From: Tamarix chinensis
Taxonomy: Eukaryota; Streptophyta; Magnoliopsida; Caryophyllales; Tamaricaceae
NCBI GenBank assembly: GCA_030549775.1
Contig: CM060171.1
Span: 142,136,859-142,200,858, forward strand
DNA length: 64,000 bases
Direction of reading: 5' to 3'
Shown here: piece by piece, positions 1 to 12,176 of the stretch
Layout: every line of letters starts with the position of its first letter
How positions within the stretch are numbered: the first letter of the stretch is position 1
Translations under genes and position numbers: made by a program
Notes under the pieces: model-generated
The model's database searches: none
Told to the model about the DNA's origin: nothing
What the model saw: the letters and a program-made list of their open reading frames with translations, nothing else

Positions 1-1261
1 ATTTATTTTGAAATATCTTAAAATTATTTCATGCATTAAAAAAGTTTTCAAGTATTTGTGTAAAAAGTTATCTTAAATTGATTTTATTTTAAGCAGCTTA
101 GCATATGATATGACTTGCAAAATTAACTATAAATTACATAGATATGATTTTTGGATTAATAATACCTATTTGGAATGCTTAAGATGTTTGCTTTATAGTA
201 ATAAAATAAAGAACCCAATTTTGAGCTTTATAGCTCAAGTTATGATCTTTTTGCAAAGGTGTGCATTGTTGAAAACTAGTTGACCAAGGGATTGGTTTTC
301 AAACTACTTGACTAGTTTGAAAAATCAATCAACTAGTTTACTCTCTAGCAAAATGTGTTTTAGCCTCGGATTCAAAACATCAACCTATTAATCAAACCAA
401 TTGGTCGGTATGCCAAACCAGCCAACTGGTTTGAATATTGATCGATTGGTCAGGGCATTTACAAGATTTTATGTCCGTTGGAGTATTTTTTACACCCAGC
501 GGCTACCTCAAATTCTTTCATCTTTTGTCACTATAAATGAGATTTGTTAGAATTTAATAAACATTAGTCATTCTGTCACAACTCTTCTAAAATCATCATT
601 TTCACCCCTTACAAAGAATCAATGAGAGTTTTAATTTTACACTTTCAAATCTAAATCAAACGTTAACAATGTTAAATTTGTTTTTTATATTTCTATAGAT
701 CGTTCTTACACTTGTAATAATTATTCATCTAGATTTTTTACTTCCCTCACATTTGATTATACACTTTCATTTACGTATTTTATGAGGAATCAATCGTCAA
801 CACAACAACACACTTTAAAACTAACTATCAAGAGGCTGTGTGTAAATAGAATTTCTATAAGGTTCACTGGATTTATATATCCATAAACCTAGAGAAGTTA
901 ACTAGGTAAATGTGTAAATCATCTCATAGAGATATCATTGGCATTGTAATCTCATAAAGCTAGAAGAGCAATCATTATCAACACACAATAAAGAAATATT
1001 TTAAAATCTAAAAGAAAATATATTGTGGTAGGTGATATAGAGGAGCACTAGGCCCTTGAAACACTAAAGTTTGTTTTCAGGTTTGTTAAAGGTGGAAATT
1101 TATGAGATAATATGAACGGATAGTTAAAAAATTGATAGTGAGAAATGATTAAAATAGGTTTTGATATCGGATCCTAATGAGTTTTTATCAATTTTACCTT
1201 ATAAAACATGATGAGGTAGAAGAATCCACTTTTGAATAGTTGAATGTGGACTAAGTAAGTA
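1..1261. other. AT-rich flank with probable Ty1/copia LTR fragment
   Basis: No gene is visible. Positions 270-450 carry a cluster of short palindromic motifs of the form ACTAGTTTGA / ACCAATTGGT / CCAGCCAACTGG. Positions 470-510 hold GTCCGTTGGAG followed by CAGCGGCTAC, and a possible TATA box (CTATAAATGAG) lies near 531-541. Repeated palindromes, then a GTTGGAG/CGGCTA pair, then a TATA box is the layout I know from SIRE/Maximus-type copia LTR promoters, so a truncated LTR is the best guess. No LTR end, PBS or coding sequence was found to confirm it. Confidence 0.35.
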
Positions 1262-4200
1262 TGTAACACCCCCAAATTTTGAACCATAAAATTTTATTTT
1301 AAGATAATGTGGAAGTGTTTGAAAAATAAAACTGGGGAATGTTACCACCACATCAACCATGAGAGAGGTGTGATCATTACCTAACTCATGCATGATGAAA
1401 GGCAAAACGAAACAATGAATAAAAGATGTATGCTCATAGAAATAACGTGAAAATACAATAAAATAAGGGCGAAAACAATATCATAGATATAATTAGTATG
1501 GTAGTTTACCAAACTAAATACAAGGAATCGAGCCAAAAGTTTAAATAACCAAAAATACAAAAACTTCCCAACACGGTAGGCAAAAATACTTCTAACCGGT
1601 TAGCCTAACTCTTAGGCATAATTATAAACCTTTAACCCCAAGCAATGGCTTGCTAATGGCCCACGTCATTACCCTCAGCATACTCTAACTGAGAGTCATA
1701 ACCTAGCAAATCATCATCTACTCCTCGGACCAGAAGCTGAATCATCATAGTGACTACATAAGTGCAATATCAGTACGGTGAAGTACTAGTAAAACATATT
1801 GCCTAAAATATTGTAAGGCTCATGAAACATGTTGAAGTCACATAACAATACGGTGATATCATATCAATGCATCTCAAGTACCACAAGACATGCTTGCATG
1901 GGAATCATGGAAGTATAAAGATACGGTAAATAAGTCGCAATCAAGGCAATATAAACCATATTAAAATCCTTCCTTTAGTAACCACACAATTCACACTTAA
2001 ATCCACACATAACCAAATGGGTGTTTTAACAAACACATCATAAGACAATTTAGGTATTTTACTATGCTCACACCAAATACCTCATATCAATTGAGTATTT
2101 TACAGTGCTCACACCAAACACCTCATATGGCATAAAGCCCTGAGTTGGGTGTTTTACAGTGCTCACACCAAACACCCCATAAGGCATAAAGCCACCAGTT
2201 TAGGTGTTTTATAGTGCTCACACTAAACACCTTAGTACTCACACCAAACACCTCATAAGGCAAAAAGCCACCTATTGGGTGTTTTACAGTGCTCACAACA
2301 AACACCTCATCAAAAAGTCTCAAATTACCATCATGATCATTCTTATTAAATAAGGGCAATCATAGTGGAAATTATAATTCAAATGTTGTAGATACATGGA
2401 GGTATCAACACAAAAGGTCAAAGAGAAACAAAAAAAATAACAAACCAGTCGGCTTCCAACTGGACCAGCCGATCAGTCCTTAAACCAGTCGATTGGTCTA
2501 GTAGTACCAGACTTGACCCAAAACCATACCAAAGAGCTAGTCAATTAGCCTCACTAATTAACTGTTCATGGGAACCTATTGACTGGTTTGGTCTAATGAG
2601 TTGATGGGTCTAGGCAGATAACAACCTATTTTGGCCTGTAGAGAAATCAATTGATGGGTTTGACTAACCGATCAGCCAATTGTAGGAACCAATCGACTGC
2701 TTTGGTCCAGCCAGTTGATGGATCTAAGCAGAGACCAAAACATTTGGTCTACAAGGACACCAATTGATGGCTTTGCCAAACTGATTGACTATTCATCAAA
2801 ACCAATTAACTGGTTTATCTAACAAGTTAACTTATCTCATAACCAACCTATCCAAAACTTTAAACCATTTGATTGCTCACATAACTAGTCGATGGGCTCA
2901 AGGAACCGATCAACTAGTTTGGGTAAAACACTAGCCAGACTTGTGATACACTCACCAAAATTAACCACACTTTACCATATTAATCCTAACATACTTCTAT
3001 GTTAAAACACACATAAAAAATACATGTTGCACACATAGAATCACATGGATACATGGTAATGTACATACTCAAACAAATCATGCTCAAATGCCCAACTCAT
3101 GCATAAAATTAGATAAATCCAGCCATACTATTTTAGGAATAATCATACCGCATGCTAAGATTATTGAATACATAATAGCTTGTGCTCATATTTACACCAA
3201 GCATATGGAATCCCAATATACCACATAACCCCATTTATGTTAAAGATAAGAATGCCTTACCTTGAAGCAGTTCTTCTAACATAAAAGCTCCTACTTGTGG
3301 CTATCTAACAGAACCTCGATTCCTAATAGAATAAAAGTTAAAACCATTGAAAATTATATTTCAAAACTTCATTAAAATCAAGGAAAAAAATTAGACGAAG
3401 GAAAAGAACACAAAAGAACACCTTTCAAAAATAGGGTGTCAAAGGAAGAGCTGAAATCTTCAACCTTTCTCAACTTAATTCTGCTTGCTCAAGGGATGCA
3501 AAAGAGAACTAAAACCAATATTAGAAGGGAATGCTATGTTCGCACAAGAAGGGAGAAAATAGAGAAGTTTTTTTTCCTTAGCAAAGAGGAGTAGAGGGAA
3601 AATGAAATGATGCTCAAAACTTAAGAAAATTTTCCACAAAGAAAAGAGAAAAGAGATCAAGAGAACTGAGTGAGGGATAAAAATGGATCATAATGATAGG
3701 CATAGAGGCAATGCTAAGTTGACATTCACAAGAAAGAGGGGGATGAGACTAGTGAGGTTGAGTGTGGGCAACCAAGAAGTGAGGGCTAACTTGATGGGAT
3801 GGTGGGGGTTGAGTGTAGTCAGAAATGAGCATGGCATTAGGTTGACAAGTCAAAGGATGGTTCACAAACTCAATCTCATAGCCCTAGTTACCAAAAAGAG
3901 AGGGAGAGGTGAAGGAGAAGCAAAAAGGTGAAGTTTTCCACAAAGTTGCTTTTTGGGAAAATTTTGGCTAATTAATATTATGTAAAATAATGTAAAAATA
4001 ATCGTAGAGCACTAAAACATGCTTATTAGCATAGTTGGACTCTAATAAATGGTTTTCATAAACATTAGAGAGGAATTCGAATCAAAATCAAGAATGAATC
4101 TGAAATCATAGGACAAATAGTCATCGGTTTGGACAAACCAGCCGACAGTACGTCTACAATTCACATTTTTATTAGAATTTCAAGCCCATTTCACAACCCA

Positions 4201-4266
4201 AACTAACATATTTTATATCAACCAAATTTTAAATACATTTGAAGGATTTTTTGATAGGGTATCATA
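1262..4266 (-). repeat. 3' LTR of gypsy element A (~3.0 kb)
   Basis: Begins TGTAACACCCCCAAATTTTG and ends in a degenerate GGGTATCATA corresponding to GGGTATTACA in the partner LTR at 12741-15629. Shared blocks include the region around 1330-1400 (CATCAACCATGAGAGAGG), the CCAGTCGG...palindrome cluster at 2430-2940 and the block 3420-3960. It contains ~54-bp tandem dyad repeats at 2040-2310 that the partner lacks. Small ORFs inside it (for example 3683-3931) are not conserved as protein and are not genes. Confidence 0.88.
2040..2310 (-). repeat. ~54-bp tandem repeat with internal dyad in LTR A
   Basis: The marker TGCTCACAC or a close variant occurs at about 2065, 2106, 2160, 2215 and 2290, so the unit is near 54 bp with drift. 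Each unit holds the inverted arms GGTGTTTT and AAACACC around an ACAGTGCTCACACC core. In the 5' LTR the corresponding position (about 13860-14410) is replaced by unrelated sequence. Confidence 0.75.
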
Positions 4267-4285
4267 GCATTATCCCCTTAAAAGA
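4267..4285 (-). promoter_or_regulatory. Polypurine tract of gypsy A
   Basis: Read on the minus strand this is TTTTAAGGGGATAATGC immediately before the 3' LTR. It is the expected site for priming plus-strand DNA synthesis. Confidence 0.75.
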
Positions 4286-4379
4286 GACTTTGCCCCTAAA
4301 GTATAAAAGAAACGCATTGCTATAAGCTTAAAACATAAGTAAACCCTAAGCTATCAATGAAAAGAATATAATAAATAAG

Positions 4380-4850
4380 GGTTAGTACACAAGAGAAGGG
4401 TACTCCCCCTTAAAAGAAGTGGCATTACCCAAGTAACACACCAAAGAAAATAACTCTGAATACTTTGTCTTGATCTCCTCCTCAAACTCCCTAAGTGGCC
4501 TCCTCTATCCCATGAGGTGACCACAAGACCTTCATTAGTGGCATAATCTTTGAACTCATCTCCCAAGTCTTGGAGTCAAGAAGCCTCAGTGGATGCTCCT
4601 CGTAAGATAACGTCTCATCGAGCTCAATCGACTCTGGTTGAATAATGTGCGACGATCCAACACGTACCTCCTCAACTGAGAGATGTGGAAAACATTATGC
4701 ACGCATGAAAGCTCAACATGCAAGGAAAGATGATAAGAAACCTCTTCAACCCGATCCAAAATCTCATACGGCCCAAGGAACCTCAGGCTAAGCTTGCCCT
4801 TATAACTAAAACACATCACTCTCTTGGTTGGTGAAACTCTCAAAAGGACT
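4380..4850 (-). pseudogene. Gypsy A integrase C-terminus (GPY/F module) and chromodomain-like tail
   Basis: Minus-strand ORF 4586-4843 contains KGKLSLRFLGPYEILDRV, then a valine-rich stretch ending CVHNVFHISQLRRYV. This is the GPY/F module that ends gypsy integrases. A frame change leads into a segment at about 4400-4560 that reads like ...KVLWSPHGIEEATWE, the usual chromodomain core of Tekay/Del chromoviruses, which guides integration into marked chromatin. The last segment is degenerate and the chromodomain identity is inferred from these few residues. Frameshifts and stops make it non-functional. Confidence 0.85.
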
Positions 4851-5720
4851 CAGTTACTTACCTCAAACTCATCTACTCTCCTCCATAGATCTGCATAACT
4901 TTTCTCCCTATCATGGGTTGCCTTCCTCTAGTCTCGAATCAACCTGATCTACTTGTTAGTGTCCTCTACCATCTTTGGTCCCAACACAACCGTCTAACTA
5001 GAGTCACTCTAGCACATGGGAATACATCACTTTCATCCATAAAGTGCCTTGAAAGGTGCCATCCTTATGATTGAATGATAACTATTGTCTTAGGAGAACT
5101 CTACCAAGTCTAGGAGATCCTCCCAACCATTCTAAAACTCAAGAATGCATGCCTGAAGCATATCCGCCAAGGTTTGAGAATAACACACTTAGTATGCTTG
5201 TTTATAACTAGATGGAAAGTTGTGATCATCATAAATTGTGTCCCAAAAGCCGCTTGTAACTTCTATCAGAAGTGCAATAAAAATCTAGAATATCAGTCTA
5301 ACATGATGTCCTTAGGCACCCTATGGTACTGAACCACATGCTTCTTATAAACACTAGTCATCTGCTCTATACTCCATGTTAACTTCATCGGTATAAATAT
5401 TACTGACTTAGTCAACTAGTTAACCACTACCTAGATCAATTTCAAACCTTAAACCTGCCATCAATACACTCATCGGTATGGGTCCTAAGTAATATAACCA
5501 TGAAGTCCATCAACACACTATCCCATTTTTACTTAGGGACCTCCAATGGCTGAACTAAACCTACCAAACTCTTGTGATCCATCTTAAACTTCTGACACGT
5601 TAAGCACCGAGCCATAAAGTCTGCAACATCCCGCTTCATATGGGACCACCAATAGATCCATCTCAAATATTTGTATAGCTTATCCCCTCAAGGGGTGGAT
5701 GGAATATGGCACACATTGAC
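4850..5720 (-). pseudogene. Gypsy A integrase core remnant
   Basis: Three-frame reading of the minus strand recovers an integrase. Near 5600-5690 there is a zinc-binding part (WWSHMKRDVADF and ARCLTCQKFK). Near 5050-5200 there is the late core segment with FNGWEDLLDLVEFS-like and NSYHSIIRMAPFKALYG-like sequence. The catalytic D,D(35)E positions cannot be confirmed because of stops and frameshifts. It lies between RNase H and the GPY/F module, as expected in Ty3/gypsy. Confidence 0.82.
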
Positions 5721-5989
5721 TCTCCTCTAGGATCCTCCTCTTAAGTTCCCTACAACTCTACGGATTGCACCACCATCCTCAAAAATCTTGAATCACACTA
5801 CTATGCCCTAAGATATCTCCTTCTTGATCCACTCAAGCTTGAGATCTCCTGGCTGACTAGCTCAAATCTCATCAAAGATGGTCGGTGTGATAGAGAGGGC
5901 ACTCACCCTCATCTCAAGATCCCTAAGTCCAATGATCTACATGCTCAACTCCTAAAGATCTGGCCAGATCCAATCTGACACTACCAATG

Positions 5990-6480
5990 AACCTAAGGCG
6001 TGTGAAGTCTTTTTACTGAGAGCATCTGCTACAACGTTGGTCTTACCTTCATGGTAGGTCAACTCCAAATCGTAGTCCTTAACCAAATCCAGCCATCTCC
6101 TTTGTCTCATATTTAGTTTTTGCTATGTGAAGATGTATTTGAGGCTCTTATGGTCCGTATAGAACTTACATTGCACTCCATAAAGGTAATGTTTCCAAAT
6201 ATTCAAGGAGAAAACCACAATAGCTAGCTAAAGGTTGTGCATAAGATAGTTTTGCTCATGCCCTTCAACTGGCGAGAAGCATAGGCCACTACCCTCCCAT
6301 ATTGCATCAACACGCACCCTAGCCCAACCTTGGATGCAATGTTATACACCTCAAATCCCTCCATACCAGATGATAAGGTAAGTAGTGGAGACGAAATTAA
6401 CTTCCTCTTGAGTTTCGCAAAAGCCTCTAAGCACTTAGCATCCTAAAGAAAGTGCGTTGTCTTCTTCAACAAAGTAGTCA
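5990..6480 (-). pseudogene. Gypsy A RNase H remnant
   Basis: The minus strand reads LGCVLMQYGRVVAYASRQL, then [47 protein letters not shown] and a final ADALS. These are the landmark blocks of Ty3/gypsy RNase H, including TDHKSL. Scattered stops interrupt it. It removes the RNA template during reverse transcription in active relatives. Confidence 0.88.
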
Positions 6481-6589
6481 AAGGAAGATCGATCCTCAAA
6501 AAGTCTTAGACGAACTGTGTGTAGTAGCTTGCTAACCCTACAAAACTGCAAACCTCCCTAACATTTCTCAATGCAGTCCACTCTAACAC

Positions 6590-7360
6590 TATTTGGATCT
6601 TCAAGGGATCCACTGACACACCTTACCTTGATATGACATAATCGAGGAAAACTACCTTGTCTAACCAGAACTCATACTTTGATAGCTTGGCATACAAATG
6701 ATGGGTCCTCAACAACTTCAAAACCTGTCTAAGGTGTTGCCTGTGTTCCTCACGAGTCTGAGAGTAAATCAAGATATTATCGATGAAGACCACAATGAAT
6801 TTTTCAAGATGGTGCTGGAAGATGTAGTTCATAAGAGCCATGAACACCGCTAGCACATTCGTGAGTCCAAAGGACATCACAATGAACTCATAATGGCCAT
6901 ACCTATTCATGAAAGCTATCTTTGGTATGACCTTCTTGGCAATCCTCAGCTGATGATACCTTGATATGAGATCTATCTTTGAAAACACTATAGCCCCATG
7001 CGATTGATCGAAGAGGTCATCGATTCATTGTGAAGGATAATAGTTCTTCACCGTAACATGGTTCAATCAACGATAATCGATGTAAATCCTCAATCCACCA
7101 TCCTTCTTCCTCACGAAAAGGATTAGTGCTCCCTAAGGCAATACACTCGGTCGAATGTACCCCTTCGCCATAAACTCCTCTAACTGAGTATATGACTCTT
7201 CCATCTCAATTGGCGCCAAACAATAGGGTGCCTTCGACACATGCTCTATCCCTAGTAGAAGGTCTATTGTGAAGTCTATCTCATGCACTAGTGGCATCAG
7301 TGGGATCTCACCAAGAAACACATCCAGGAACTCTTGTACAACTGGAATCTCCTCAACCAA
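6590..7360 (-). pseudogene. Gypsy A reverse transcriptase remnant with mutated active site
   Basis: Two open segments remain. 7133-7360 holds the RT N-terminal region (IPVVQEFLDVF, EIDFTIDLL, KAPYCLAPIEM, GYIRPSVLP). 6623-6988 holds [28 protein letters not shown] and [13 protein letters not shown]. Family members normally have FIDD at the last site; here the second aspartate is asparagine (codon at 6776-6778, AAT in place of GAT/GAC). The loss of a metal-binding aspartate would by itself abolish polymerase activity. The two segments are joined by a region with stops (about 6990-7130). Confidence 0.92.
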
Positions 7361-7591
7361 CGACTCCTTAACGTCCAGATCCTAAATGCTACACAAGAAG
7401 AATGGACACCCTTTCCACACTAGTGTATTGAGTACTATCGCAGACACCACCTTCACTTAGGGTTTAGGCTTGCATCTCCAATAAGAGACCCTAACACCAT
7501 GTGGTCCCTTAAGAACCACATGCTCCTATGTTTAGTCGATCAAAGTCTGATATCTTGTAAGCATACCCATCCCAAGGATAACATTGAAGTC

Positions 7592-7879
7592 CTAAAGCTC
7601 AAGATCTATGAGGTCTACTAGAAGCTCGATCCCACTAACAAATAAGGCCACATCTTTATACAACCTAGAACATGGAAGTCTATCCCCAGACGAGAGCACA
7701 ACAAAATTCTCTATCCTATTAGGAGGAATCATACATGTCATAGATACACAAGTAGTAGGCACTAAAGAGTATGAAGCACCTGAGTCAAACAACACATAAG
7801 TAGGAAGGGAAGAAACCATGAACATACTCGTGACGACATCAACCTGCCTATCAGCCTCTGAATTGCTCATCACATTCAA
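7592..7879 (-). pseudogene. Gypsy A aspartic protease remnant
   Basis: Minus-strand 95-residue open segment with the retropepsin active-site motif DSGAS at residues 32-36, preceded by hydrophobic YVLF and followed by SLVPTTCVS. Family proteases use one such motif per monomer and act as dimers to process gag-pol. It sits between the CCHC knuckle and RT, as in Ty3/gypsy. It continues at both ends into frames with stops. Confidence 0.85.
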
Positions 7880-8077
7880 GCAACTACCTAGAGGTGGTCC
7901 TGTAGCACTACTTGAGCCTTACCCTTGTTGAAAAGCATGGGGCCTCTTCATCCTCTACTACGAAACAATTTTACTAGCCCCACTATCTAACGATTGAGCC
8001 CTCTAAACTGGGAATGTTTGTGCCATCGCACCCTATGAACATGCTTGCCCTTGTTGAACACTACCCCTAGTGGTAAG

Positions 8078-8985
8078 ACATTTGTATTGACAATGCCCTA
8101 TCTGGCCACAACGAAAGCACTAAATCAGCCGCACAACATAATCCTTCCTTGGGTGGTTATTACCACACCGCTAGAAGATGAAACGCCTTACACTTGACTA
8201 ACCCAACAACCCTCCAAAGTGGGGTACCACTTTCGACTGATGACTGCTTGAGGTCTAAAACCTCTTCTTCCCCCTATGGCACCGTCTGCACTCAAACCTT
8301 CAGTTGGCCCTTGACTAGGCACTATGAGCATGAGCAATTGTTGATTCCTCTAAGGCATAATCATATAAAGCCTACTAGTCTTATGCACGAGTCCCACCAG
8401 CATCTCCAAGAGCCTTAGACCCAACCCTCGCTAGAATCAGTGCACCTTCATCCTTTAATCGGTGTCAACCTCTGGAGCAAAGTTGAACAGGTCCAAATAA
8501 TGGATGTAGTACTCCTCCACCAAAGATGTCCCATAACACAAAGCCATGAACTTGTCGTACTTTTCCATCTTTAGGCGAGTAGGGTAGAACTATGCCCTTA
8601 GCATCTTAACAAAGGTTTTCTCCTGGTCTGTGGTGACTCCCCTCAACTACTGACCTCTCCACCATTTGTTAGCATGACCTCGCAAATGGAATACCCCCTT
8701 ATCCACCTGCCTACTCTCTTGGTAACCACATGCCACAAATATCTTCTCAAAGTCCCTCAACCACCATTCCAAACATCCGAGTCCTTTTAACCCTCAAAGA
8801 TTGAACGACGATGAAAATCAACCTCACTAAGCCAATCCTTTGATGGTGGCACCAAAAAAAGAGGTGGTGGCAGCAATGGAGCTTCCTCACGTTGAATCTA
8901 CAGCTCTATGAAAGCTCCAATTGTCTCCAAGAAATTCTCCAAACACTAATTCGCAACAACTGACACCCTAAAATACAAAGCCACT
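8078..8985 (-). pseudogene. Gypsy A gag (retrotransposon gag domain and CCHC knuckle)
   Basis: The minus strand between about 8985 and 8420 reads as a retrotransposon gag domain with frame breaks: WWLRDFEKIF, CGYQESRQVDKGVFHLRG, HANKWWRG, then FYPTRLKMEKYDKFMAL and YIHYLDLFNFAPEVD. At 8078-8119 a zinc knuckle CFRCGQIGHCQYKC (C-x2-C-x4-H-x4-C) marks the nucleocapsid part. Gag packages the element RNA. The start codon is not recognisable. The leader from PBS to gag is split by the solo LTR at 9058-12590. Confidence 0.85.
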
Positions 8986-9589
8986 TTAGAAAGGAATCAA
9001 ATATTGACTATGCCATTAGTACACATAAAGGTATCACATTGCACATAAGGCTAGAAGTGTAACACCCCCAAATTTACTATTAAAAGTTTCATTTTAAGCA
9101 GAAGCGTATAATCAAATATATGGGTATTACCACCGTAATTGACATAAGTTTGGCTTACCCCCACCATCCTTACATCATTCACAAGGAAAAAATGATTAAA
9201 ATTTTAAAACATGATTAGAGAAAGATGAGACAACCTTTTTATACATTAAATAAATGTTTGGAGATTAACTCCAATTACAATATCAAAATTAACAAGAAGG
9301 GATCCCATAGAACTAAGAGTCAAAAAAGGTATCCGGGTAAAAACTATCATCTGGATAACATGACTCTATGCCCAACCCTGATATGAATGAATCACTCCTC
9401 CATATATATCGCATCAAAAGTTGTGAAATCATCAATATGGTCCTCATTGACCTGCACATAAACATCTGGGTCATCTACTCGTTAGATTGATTCTCATAAG
9501 AAAGTTATACATGCGCAAATAGAAGAAAGCCAAATAACTACTAATTATAGGTCTTTTATTAGATATACCATATTTAAAATCTTTTATTT

Positions 9590-10070
9590 ACATTGAGTTC
9601 AGCAACCCCACTATTCTTAAGCCGGTGGAATAGTCTGAAACACATTTTGAGGACAAGACACCCGAGCCACTATTATTACCCGGCGGAATGGAGCTAACAC
9701 CTCTTAGAGTAAAAGTACTCCTAAGCCACTATTTATTAAACCAATGGAATGGTTTGAAGCACCTCTTGGGGACAAGATATCCAAGCTACTATTATTATCT
9801 TGTGGAACGGAGCCAAAACCTCTGTCCTAACTCAAGTATTCTTTCACTTTAAATGATTAGTATCTTTTCATTTATACTTTAACTCTTAATTCTATTTTCA
9901 TTCACATTGAGTATAGGGCCCCACTATTCTTAATTTGGATCGGTGGAACACACTGGAGCACCTCTCTAGGACAACACACTCGAGCCACTATAATTATCCG
10001 GTGGAACGAAGCCATATAAACACCTTGGCCCGACTCAAGTGATCTTTCACTTTATACGATTAATATCTTA
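9590..10070 (-). repeat. Dyad repeat modules of LTR family B, minus copy
   Basis: On the minus strand this reads as repeated TTCCACCGG...AATAATAGTGG blocks, each about 60 bp, ending in a GGGGCCC...ACTCAATGTGAATGAAAA-type segment. AAAGTGAAAGATCACTTGAGT-like boxes precede two sets. The same order appears in the other family B LTRs. Confidence 0.75.
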
Positions 10071-10154
10071 TTTAGAGTTGATTATATATTATCATGCCAA
10101 ACTAAAGAAATACATTTAAACACATAAGTATAACCATGTATTTACCCTCAAAAG

Positions 10155-10805
10155 TAAGGATGAAAATGGGTCTCGAACCCGACCCAAACCCGCTAGTCCT
10201 CCTTATTTTTAGCTGGTTTGGGTCCATGATTTTTGGACCTAGGTCGGGTCTAGGTCCATATATACCTTAATGGGTCTGGGTCCAGTAGTTCTAGACCTAG
10301 ACCCGACCTAGACCCGTTTAGTATATATATGTGTGTGTGTTTATATATATACATATATAAATACATACTAATAGTATATTTGTTATTATTGTCATAATAT
10401 TATTTTAGCTCCTTATTCATTTTTTTAATTTTATTTTTATATATTTACTTTATAAGGAGTATGTAAAATATTGTATTCTAAAAGCATTAAAACACTATTT
10501 AAAAAGTTAACGTAACTATTTTACTATATTTTCTTTTCATATGGAGGATTTTTTTAAATAAAAGATTCATATTAAGTTATATAAAACATAAATGTATTTA
10601 TATTTACATAGATTATTAATTTTTTTTAAAAAAATTGGCGAACCCATTTAGAACTTGTTTACCTGCTAGACGCGATGGATATGGGTCTGGGTCTCAACTT
10701 TTGAGATCCGACGGGTTTAGGTTGGGTCTGGGTCTAGGTAATATAAATGGGTTCAGGTCAGGATATGACTGGACTTGGCCCAGACCCGACCTATTACCAT
10801 CCCTA
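10155..10805. mobile_element. hAT-type MITE (651 bp) inside solo LTR
   Basis: Imperfect terminal inverted repeats: the left end reads TAAGGATGAAAATGGGTC and the right end, reverse complemented, TAGGGATGGTAATAGGTC. The flanking 8-mer CTCAAAAG is perfectly duplicated (10147-10154 and 10806-10813), as expected for hAT transposition. Subterminal regions are rich in GGGTCTGGGTC / GACCCAGACCC. No transposase is encoded; the short ORF at 10635-10820 is a by-product of the GGGTCTGGGTC repeats. Confidence 0.88.
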
Positions 10806-11395
10806 CTCAAAAGGCCATAATATCCTCAAGGTAATCAAGACAATTGTATTCTTCCAAAGCTTTATAAACCCAAAGTATATACATTTCTACATATTATTCG
10901 AAGTACATATCTTTAGTATCCTATAGATATTTTGTAACCAATATTATAAGCAAACGTGTACTTATATAATTTCATTACTCCCCAAGAACATTATCTCATA
11001 GTATTTCCATAATTAAATTATTTAATATAATATATTCAACATAAAAGTATACATCAATAATACAAGGAAAAATACATGGAGCACATAAAACCCTAGCTAT
11101 GACATGTATCCTTACCGACAATGACACCGAGCTTTATGCACATAAATCTTATTCCTCCTCTGAGATCATCGGAAAAATCACCTATAAAACAAGATAAAAT
11201 ATGATTAGGATCGGATTTTAAAAATTAAGAGGGAGGTTATGGTAGAGAAGGGTAAAAATAGAATTTACCGACGTTGAATGTAAACTTGAATTGTATGGAA
11301 GTGTAGAAATATGGGTAAGTTTTGGTGGTATTTGGAGAAGATTTGGGGTGAAAATAGGACTATACGGCCAAGAAAAAAGTTATACTAACAGGTGG

Positions 11396-11665
11396 TGCAA
11401 AATTTGCATGGTTGTGCTGCACCAGAGCACAATAAGTCAAGAGAAAAGAAAATGCACGGTCAGACGGTGCAAAAGTTGCACAGTCGTGCAACAACAGTGC
11501 ACAACAGTTTGAAGGAAGAAAAGATGCATGGCTAGGCGGTGCAAAAGTTGTACGACTATGTAGAATCTAGCCGAGAGGTAAAATTATGCACGGTCAGACG
11601 GTGCAAGGGTTGCACAGCTATGCATTAGGGTATCTTAGTGTTTGCACGGTCGTGCACTCTAAAAC
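11396..11665. repeat. TGCAC/GTGCA dyad array in family B LTR
   Basis: The phrase ATGCACGGTCAGACGGTGCA or a variant starts near 11452, 11524 and 11586, and is followed by AAAAGTTGCACAGTCGTGCA-like sequence. Spacing is about 62-72 bp. The inverse-oriented sister LTR has the equivalent at 41415-41575. Confidence 0.7.
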
Positions 11666-12176
11666 TCTGCAACGATTGAGGGGAAAGAGAAGGAAAAAGA
11701 GGGGTGGTCGGCGGTGATGGCCGTCAACGGCATAGGGGAAGGTTGGGGCAACCTTGGTGGTTGGTCCACCGGCCAAAGGGTAGCTAGTGGTGGCTTAGGT
11801 GGTGCTTGGTGGTGGATTTGATGGTTCAGATGCTACAAATAGGGAAGAAGGGGAAAGGAGAAGAAAGAAGAGGAGAAGGTCAGGGAGCTGACGGGTGATA
11901 ATAAAATGGAGAGTTGAAGGGATATTTATACTAGTAGATGGCTTGTTAAGGAGGAGAAACAAGGCATGGTGACACCGACAATGATGATGGTCCTGATGAG
12001 AAGAAGAAGAAGGAAGAAGGAAAAGGATGTGGAGGGATGGTGATGGTTGAGGTGGATGGGAGTTAGGCAGAGGCACATGGGTTAATGGTGGAGAAGAAAA
12101 TGTGCAAGGGAGGAGAAGGTAGGGAGAAGAAGAAAGAAGAAGGGTGGCAGGGACGGGCGTGCATAGGGAGAAGAAG

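Noticed and set aside
3683..3931. 82-codon plus ORF inside gypsy A LTR
   Set aside because: The corresponding part of the partner LTR (about 15140-15390) does not keep the frame; the similarity is at DNA level only.
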